From contig RFIZ01000045.1 of NCBI GenBank assembly GCA_003695105.1, positions 1-9,939 on the forward strand: a stretch of DNA of 9,939 nucleotides, given 5' to 3'. Below, piece after piece: positions 6,340 through 9,939 of this stretch; positions within the stretch are counted from its first letter, which is position 1, and every line of letters begins with the position of its first letter. The notes under the pieces were generated by a model. The model saw only the letters and a list, made by a program, of their open reading frames with translations, did no database searches and was not told where the DNA came from. The position numbers and the translations under genes are program-made. The DNA is from Fidelibacterota bacterium. Its GTDB lineage: Bacteria; Fidelibacterota; Marinisomatia; Marinisomatales; J089.

Positions 6340-6367
6340 TGTACGTTCACCCGTCGATTTAAGTCAA
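6338..6367 (-). promoter_or_regulatory. putative sigma70-type promoter of the small repeat-protein gene
   Basis: On the minus strand TTGACT (6362-6367) and TACACT (6338-6343) are separated by 18 bases; they match 5 of 6 and 4 of 6 consensus positions. A start near 6331 would leave a leader of about 55 bases before the ATG at 6274. The position, in the only non-coding gap before a gene with a strong ribosome-binding site, supports it. No experimental proof. Confidence 0.5.
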
Positions 6368-6417
6368 GTTTTTTCCGGTCCCGCCCGTCGAACCCGATCG
6401 TGGTTGCCCGAGTGAAA

Positions 6418-7869
6418 TCATTGTCCGGGTTTCCCTGATTCCGGAATTTGCAAAAAGAAGCAGTTCCCGGTGGGCTCATTGGGGCGCACTCCCGCTACCG
6501 CACCGTGGGCTTCTGCAATTTTCCGTACAATCGCCAGTCCCAGACCCCGTCCCTTCCGGTGGCCGTTTTCCAACTGGATCGAGCGGGTGAATATCTTTTC
6601 CCGGTCCGCTTCCGGGATGGTCTGGCCGTAATCCACCAGGGCCACTTCAATCAAGAAATCTTCTACGGATCCCCGGAATAAAAACGTTTTTCCTTCGGCG
6701 GCATACTTGATGGCATTACTGAGATAATTTTTGAATACTTCCGCCAGGATGGGGTTGGCTTCCGCCAAGAGCCGTTCCGGCAGGTCGAATTCCAGCGTCA
6801 GCCCTTTCGCCTGGAGAATGGACTCGAATTCCCGGGCCGATTCGTGAATCATGGGCACCAGATCCAGTGTTTCCAGCTGAATCTGCTCTTCCATGGAAAT
6901 ACCCGCCAGAGCCGTGGCATTGTCAATGACCTGCAACAGACTGGTGCTGCTGTTGAACACCGTTTCCACCATTTCGTCCCCGGGATATTGATTCCGGAGA
7001 ACTTCCGCCAGCCCCATAATAACACCGGCTGGATTTTTCAGGTCGTGTGTGAGAATATCCAGGAGCAGGGTTTTCAGATTATTGGCGTCCGTGAGTTTGG
7101 TGGTCAGTTGCCGCAACTCCTGTTCCGATTTTTTCAGGGCTTCCTGATCGGCCCGTTCCCGGGTAATGTCATCCTTGACCGCCACGAAATGGGTGATCTT
7201 ACCGTTGGCCGATTTGACCGGAGCAATGGTGGCGCTTTCCCAGTAGATTTCTCCGTTTTTTTTGCGATTGCCAAATTCGCCCCGCCATTCCTTTCCGCTG
7301 GTGATGGTATTCCACAGGTTTTCATAGAACGACTTCGGCTGCAACCCCGATTTCAGAATACGGGGGTTCTTCCCCACCGCTTCCTGAAAGGTGTATCCCG
7401 TCAAACGGGTGAACTTGGGATTTACATATTCGATTCTTCCCCGGGTATCCGTGATCACAATGGACGCGGAACTTTGCTCCACAGCCTGAGTCAGTTTTCG
7501 CAACTCTTCTTCCACCTGGGTGCGTACTTCGATTTCTTCCGTCAGGCTTTTGTTGAGCTGATGGAGTTCCTGCGTCCGTTGCCGGACCCGCTCTTCCAAC
7601 TCACCGTGCAGAGTTTTCAAGGCCTCTTCCGCCCGTTCCCGTTCCCGAATGTGATTTACCAGCGGCCGGAAAAACACCAGATAAATCACCGGAAACAGCA
7701 CCGCCGACAACAGTCCGCCGTCGATCAGGGCTTCGGTCCAGAGCGAATGTACTCCTAACTGGGGTAATAGAATCATGATGATGCCTTCGATAGAAAATAC
7801 CGCCAGGAGCATCACCAGCAGTAAATGCCGGGGATTCAGATAGCTTTGTTTGGTTTGTTCCGGTGCCAT
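6418..7869 (-). CDS. membrane PAS-domain sensor histidine kinase, orphan
   Basis: A 483-residue kinase that would autophosphorylate on histidine in response to a signal. Two transmembrane helices lie at about 16-36 and 48-67 with a very short loop between, so there is no sizeable periplasmic sensor. A coiled coil (about 74-125) leads into a PAS domain (about 126-240) with VNPKFTRLTGYT. The phosphoacceptor box LTHDLKNPAG places the active His at 275. The ATPase domain has the N box NYLSNAIKYA (N385), a G1 box that reads DYGQTIP (413-419) instead of the usual D-x-G-x-G, and a normal G2 box GRGLGL (440-445). No receiver or response regulator gene is in the window, so it is an orphan kinase here. 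It is divergent from msrA; the 157-base gap holds the msrA promoter, and I could not identify a convincing promoter or ribosome-binding site for the kinase. Confidence 0.93.
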   Translation of the reverse strand: MAPEQTKQSYLNPRHLLLVMLLAVFSIEGIIMILLPQLGVHSLWTEALIDGGLLSAVLFPVIYLVFFRPLVNHIRERERAEEALKTLHGELEERVRQRTQELHQLNKSLTEEIEVRTQVEEELRKLTQAVEQSSASIVITDTRGRIEYVNPKFTRLTGYTFQEAVGKNPRILKSGLQPKSFYENLWNTITSGKEWRGEFGNRKKNGEIYWESATIAPVKSANGKITHFVAVKDDITRERADQEALKKSEQELRQLTTKLTDANNLKTLLLDILTHDLKNPAGVIMGLAEVLRNQYPGDEMVETVFNSSTSLLQVIDNATALAGISMEEQIQLETLDLVPMIHESAREFESILQAKGLTLEFDLPERLLAEANPILAEVFKNYLSNAIKYAAEGKTFLFRGSVEDFLIEVALVDYGQTIPEADREKIFTRSIQLENGHRKGRGLGLAIVRKIAEAHGAVAGVRPNEPTGNCFFLQIPESGKPGQ

Positions 7870-7937
7870 TCTATAAATACCTGAAGATAAGTTAGCTGAA
7901 AATGGCGAAATTGACCACCTGCAAAACGGAATTTAGT

Positions 7938-7965
7938 TTGACCGCAGCTGAGGAAGGGATACAAT
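7938..7965 (+). promoter_or_regulatory. sigma70-type promoter of msrA
   Basis: TTGACC (7938-7943) and TACAAT (7960-7965), each 5 of 6 to consensus, separated by 16 bases. A start near 7972 would give a leader of about 55 bases. It is the best promoter match in the window and points to the exported MsrA gene, which also has AGGGAGG at 8015-8021. Confidence 0.7.
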
Positions 7966-8026
7966 CTTTCCGGATAAGAACCCCGGAACCTTTTCTTTCA
8001 GGACAGGTTAAGGTAGGGAGGCAACC

Positions 8027-8650
8027 ATGAAACGAATCCTATTTCTACTGGCACTCAGTACCCTTACCCTAAGTTCAGGACAAACCATGCATTCTTCAAC
8101 CAACCCACCTGTGACCCGGGAGGCCTATTTTGGCGGAGGCTGTTTTTGGTGTCTGGAAGCCATGTTCGAAAAAGTCCGGGGCGTGGTGGATGTCACCAAC
8201 GGGTATGCCGGCGGGCAGACTCCCGATCCCACCTATCAGGAAGTGTGCAGCGACCGCACCGGACATGCGGAAGTGGTCCGGATTACCTACGACCCCCGGA
8301 AAATCACCTATGACCAACTGCTGGACTTATTCTGGCAGAGCCACGATCCCACCACCGTCGATCGTCAGGGCGCCGATGTGGGAAGCCAGTACCGATCCAT
8401 TATCCTTACTACCACCGATGAGGAACAACGTCTGGCGGAAGCAGCGATCCGGACGGTGAATGCCTCGGGTCGTTTCCCCCGGCCGGTCGTCACGGAGGTT
8501 AAACCTCTTGACCGGTTTTATCCGGCGGAGGACTACCATCAGGACTATTTCCAAAAACACCCTGACGTCCCCTACTGTGTCTTTGTCATCCAGCCCAAGC
8601 TGGAGAAATTTGAGCACGCGTCAGGGGCCAAAAACCTGATTCAAAAATAG
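8027..8650 (+). CDS. msrA: exported peptide-methionine (S)-S-oxide reductase MsrA
   Basis: A 207-residue protein that reduces methionine-S-sulfoxide in oxidised proteins back to methionine. The catalytic motif GGGCFWCLE has the active Cys at 39 and the conserved Glu at 44. Other family marks are YAGG, the TGHAEVV segment, GSQYRS, the EDYHQDYF stretch and PYCVFVIQPKL. Residues 1-19 form a signal peptide (MKRILFLLALSTLTLSSGQ), so the enzyme probably acts in the periplasm, unlike the cytoplasmic E. coli MsrA. No pair of C-terminal resolving cysteines is visible; C42 beside the active site may serve, or an outside thiol partner. The start is fixed by AGGGAGG five bases upstream and the sigma70 promoter at 7938-7965; an internal ATG at codon 21 would give a cytoplasmic form but has no such signal. 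Its last 30 bases overlap the 3' end of the convergent nuclease gene. Confidence 0.95.
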   Translation: MKRILFLLALSTLTLSSGQTMHSSTNPPVTREAYFGGGCFWCLEAMFEKVRGVVDVTNGYAGGQTPDPTYQEVCSDRTGHAEVVRITYDPRKITYDQLLDLFWQSHDPTTVDRQGADVGSQYRSIILTTTDEEQRLAEAAIRTVNASGRFPRPVVTEVKPLDRFYPAEDYHQDYFQKHPDVPYCVFVIQPKLEKFEHASGAKNLIQK

Positions 8651-9430
8651 GGCCAGGCGCACTCCCGCTTTTTTGAGCTGGATTTCCAGGATCACTTTCC
8701 CTTTTTCGATATATTCCGGGGAAATCACGCCGTTTTCCGGAACGGTATAGGCGTACTCAGCCGCCAACCGGGCGGAATCCTCGACCCAGGTTTCCGGACT
8801 GCCCTTTTCCCATTGCTTTCGATCCCAGGTGGTGATTTCTTCCCGTAACCGTGTGGCAAACTCCGAAACTTCCAGCCCTTCCTCTTCCAATATCTGGTAA
8901 TCCCACACCCGGTGGAGATTGGTTTCCTCTCCGTTGAAAATAACGGGAATGTCATTCCCACCCCGATCAGCCTTATGTCCCGCATGGAGCGGCTGATGGA
9001 GATCCGCCACGAAATGAACCAGGAATTTCAGCGCCTCCCGCTTCTGCTCCTGACTGGCTTCCGGATTGGCCAGGATCTTCCGGTAGGTCTCTATGGCACC
9101 CACGACACAGGCGTCCCCCGGACAATCCCGTTGGGCATCATAGTGGAGATCCTCCGGCGGCAGATTCACGTAGTGAAAGGGTTTGGCATAGTCATAGGTG
9201 CTGTCACCCCGGATTTCATCCGCCCAGGTGCTGATATCAGCCAGGGAGCGGGCGCTGTCCGGAGCCAGCAGGGTCAATATACGTGACCGGGCTGAATCAG
9301 ACAGATAAGATTCGGCGATCAGGGCCACGATTTGGTGTCCCTTGTAACCGAAACTCCAGCCCGGTTGAAGACCCAGTACGATCCACAGTCCTAAAATCCG
9401 GATTCCCTGTACGTTGTGTTTGGACATCAT
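8621..9430 (-). CDS. exported S1/P1-family zinc nuclease
   Basis: A 269-residue secreted phosphodiesterase that cleaves single-stranded nucleic acids and removes 3'-phosphates with a three-zinc centre. A signal peptide covers about 1-26. Eight of the nine zinc ligands of P1 nuclease can be placed: H32, D71, H86, H139, D143, H149, H173 and D177, in GH, TWADEIR, FHYVN, VHFVADLHQPLH and NLHRVWD. With residue 27 as mature position 1, H32, D71 and H86 fall exactly at P1 positions 6, 45 and 60. The ninth ligand, usually an N-terminal Trp, would here be Phe27 (FGYKGH) after cleavage behind GWS. C103 and C108 could form the small disulfide seen in P1. GGGAGGG at 9436-9442 serves ATG 9430 or the adjacent ATG at 9427. 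It converges on msrA with a 30-base overlap. Likely use: scavenging phosphate or nucleosides in the periplasm or outside. Confidence 0.93.
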   Translation of the reverse strand: MMSKHNVQGIRILGLWIVLGLQPGWSFGYKGHQIVALIAESYLSDSARSRILTLLAPDSARSLADISTWADEIRGDSTYDYAKPFHYVNLPPEDLHYDAQRDCPGDACVVGAIETYRKILANPEASQEQKREALKFLVHFVADLHQPLHAGHKADRGGNDIPVIFNGEETNLHRVWDYQILEEEGLEVSEFATRLREEITTWDRKQWEKGSPETWVEDSARLAAEYAYTVPENGVISPEYIEKGKVILEIQLKKAGVRLALFLNQVFGP

Positions 9431-9579
9431 TGGTTCCCTCCCAGAGGAGAAAAATTACACCACTTTTTCCGGAAACACAGCATGCCTTCCTGCAGCTTCC
9501 CGGCGCACCTTTCTTCAAACCGCCCTAAATTCCGGGGACTGCTCGGATGTTTCACCAATCGTAACACACAGGATCTGAT

Positions 9580-9939
9580 ATGGAACCGATTTTATGGGAA
9601 CCCAGCCGGGAGCTCCTGACCACTTCTCAGATGGCTATCTTCCGGGACCAGATAGAGAACCGTTTTTCGGTTTCCCTGCCCGCGTACGCCGATCTCTATG
9701 AATGGTCGGTGTCACACATTCCTGACTTTTGGCAACTGATGTGGGAATTTTCCGACGTCAGGTACCGGGTACCGCCGGAATCCGTAGTGGATGACGTCCA
9801 TCGCATGCCGGGAGCCCAATGGTTTTCCGGAGCGCAATTGAACTTCGCCGAAAACCTGCTTCGTTATCGGGATGACCATCCGGCCCTCTACTTCCAGGGG
9901 GAAGGCCAGATTCCCCGAACCCTGACCTATCGGGAACTG
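9580..9939 (+). CDS. acetoacetyl-CoA synthetase, N-terminal part
   Basis: The first 120 codons of an open frame that leaves the window at the right edge. It begins ATG at 9580 with AGGA about six bases upstream. The residues WEPS near the N-terminus, YADLYEWSV at about 36-44, FWQLMW at 50-55, AQWFSGAQLNFAENLL at about 78-93 and LTYREL at 115-120 match the N-terminal cap (ACAS_N) and opening of the adenylation domain of acetoacetate-CoA ligase and related acyl-CoA synthetases. The enzyme would couple acetoacetate, ATP and CoA to acetoacetyl-CoA, as in use of ketone bodies or PHB-derived acetoacetate. The motif WFSGAQLN-x-AENLL separates it from plain acetyl-CoA synthetase, but the active-site core (YTSGTTG-type loop) lies beyond the window. 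It is divergent from the S1/P1 nuclease gene with a 149-base gap, where no clear promoter was identified. Confidence 0.88.
   Translation, partial: MEPILWEPSRELLTTSQMAIFRDQIENRFSVSLPAYADLYEWSVSHIPDFWQLMWEFSDVRYRVPPESVVDDVHRMPGAQWFSGAQLNFAENLLRYRDDHPALYFQGEGQIPRTLTYREL

Noticed and set aside
6844..7758. Plus-strand open frame of 304 codons opposite the histidine kinase gene
   Set aside because: It is antisense to conserved PAS and H-box coding sequence and shows no domain of its own.
9466..9475. Perfect palindrome TTTCCGGAAA upstream of the S1/P1 nuclease gene
   Set aside because: Ten bases with a CCGG centre are expected by chance in DNA this rich in CCGG, and no matching promoter or second site was seen.
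1..9939. CRISPR arrays, tRNA or rRNA genes, insertion sequences, riboswitches
   Set aside because: No spaced direct repeats, cloverleaf, transposase gene or recognisable riboswitch core was found in the gaps; nearly all DNA is accounted for by genes.

Overview
This window is accessory and housekeeping DNA from a Gram-negative (diderm) bacterium. Outer-membrane beta-barrel proteins, a lipoprotein cytochrome and several exported enzymes show the diderm envelope. GC content looks to be in the mid-50s percent by eye. The gene mix (DUF502, a DhaL-DegV fusion, a reaction-centre-type diheme cytochrome, a planctomycete-type cytochrome lipoprotein) suggests a little-studied environmental lineage, perhaps near the FCB/Calditrichota/Marinimicrobia or Acidobacteria groups. 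That placement is inference; no rRNA or tRNA is present to settle it.

Left block (1-2727, + strand): three overlapping genes form a membrane-lipid operon. They are the 3' end of a DUF502 membrane protein, a fused fatty-acid kinase carrying both the kinase half (FakA-type DhaL plus middle domain) and the fatty-acid-binding half (FakB/DegV), and plsY. FakAB makes acyl-phosphate and PlsY uses acyl-phosphate to acylate glycerol-3-phosphate, so consecutive reactions are encoded back to back.

Central block (2724-6274, - strand): a small basic protein built of two near-identical repeats, with a strong ribosome-binding site and a textbook terminator, is followed by four genes for envelope proteins. 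These are a mono-heme c-type cytochrome lipoprotein, a cytochrome-porin fusion (one CXXCH followed by a beta-barrel, Cyc2-like in layout), a diheme cytochrome of the photosynthetic reaction-centre cytochrome fold, and a one-POTRA Omp85 barrel. Together the cytochromes would supply four c-type hemes across the periplasm and outer membrane. This is the most unusual part of the window and may be an electron conduit through the outer membrane.

Right block (6418-9939): an orphan membrane PAS sensor histidine kinase (- strand) diverges from an exported peptide-methionine sulfoxide reductase MsrA, which has a clear sigma70-type promoter. MsrA converges, with a 30-base tail overlap, on an exported S1/P1 zinc nuclease (- strand). 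That gene diverges from the 5' end of an acetoacetyl-CoA synthetase gene, which runs off the window. No mobile element, CRISPR array, tRNA or rRNA was seen, and no stretch of more than 300 bases lacks a gene.
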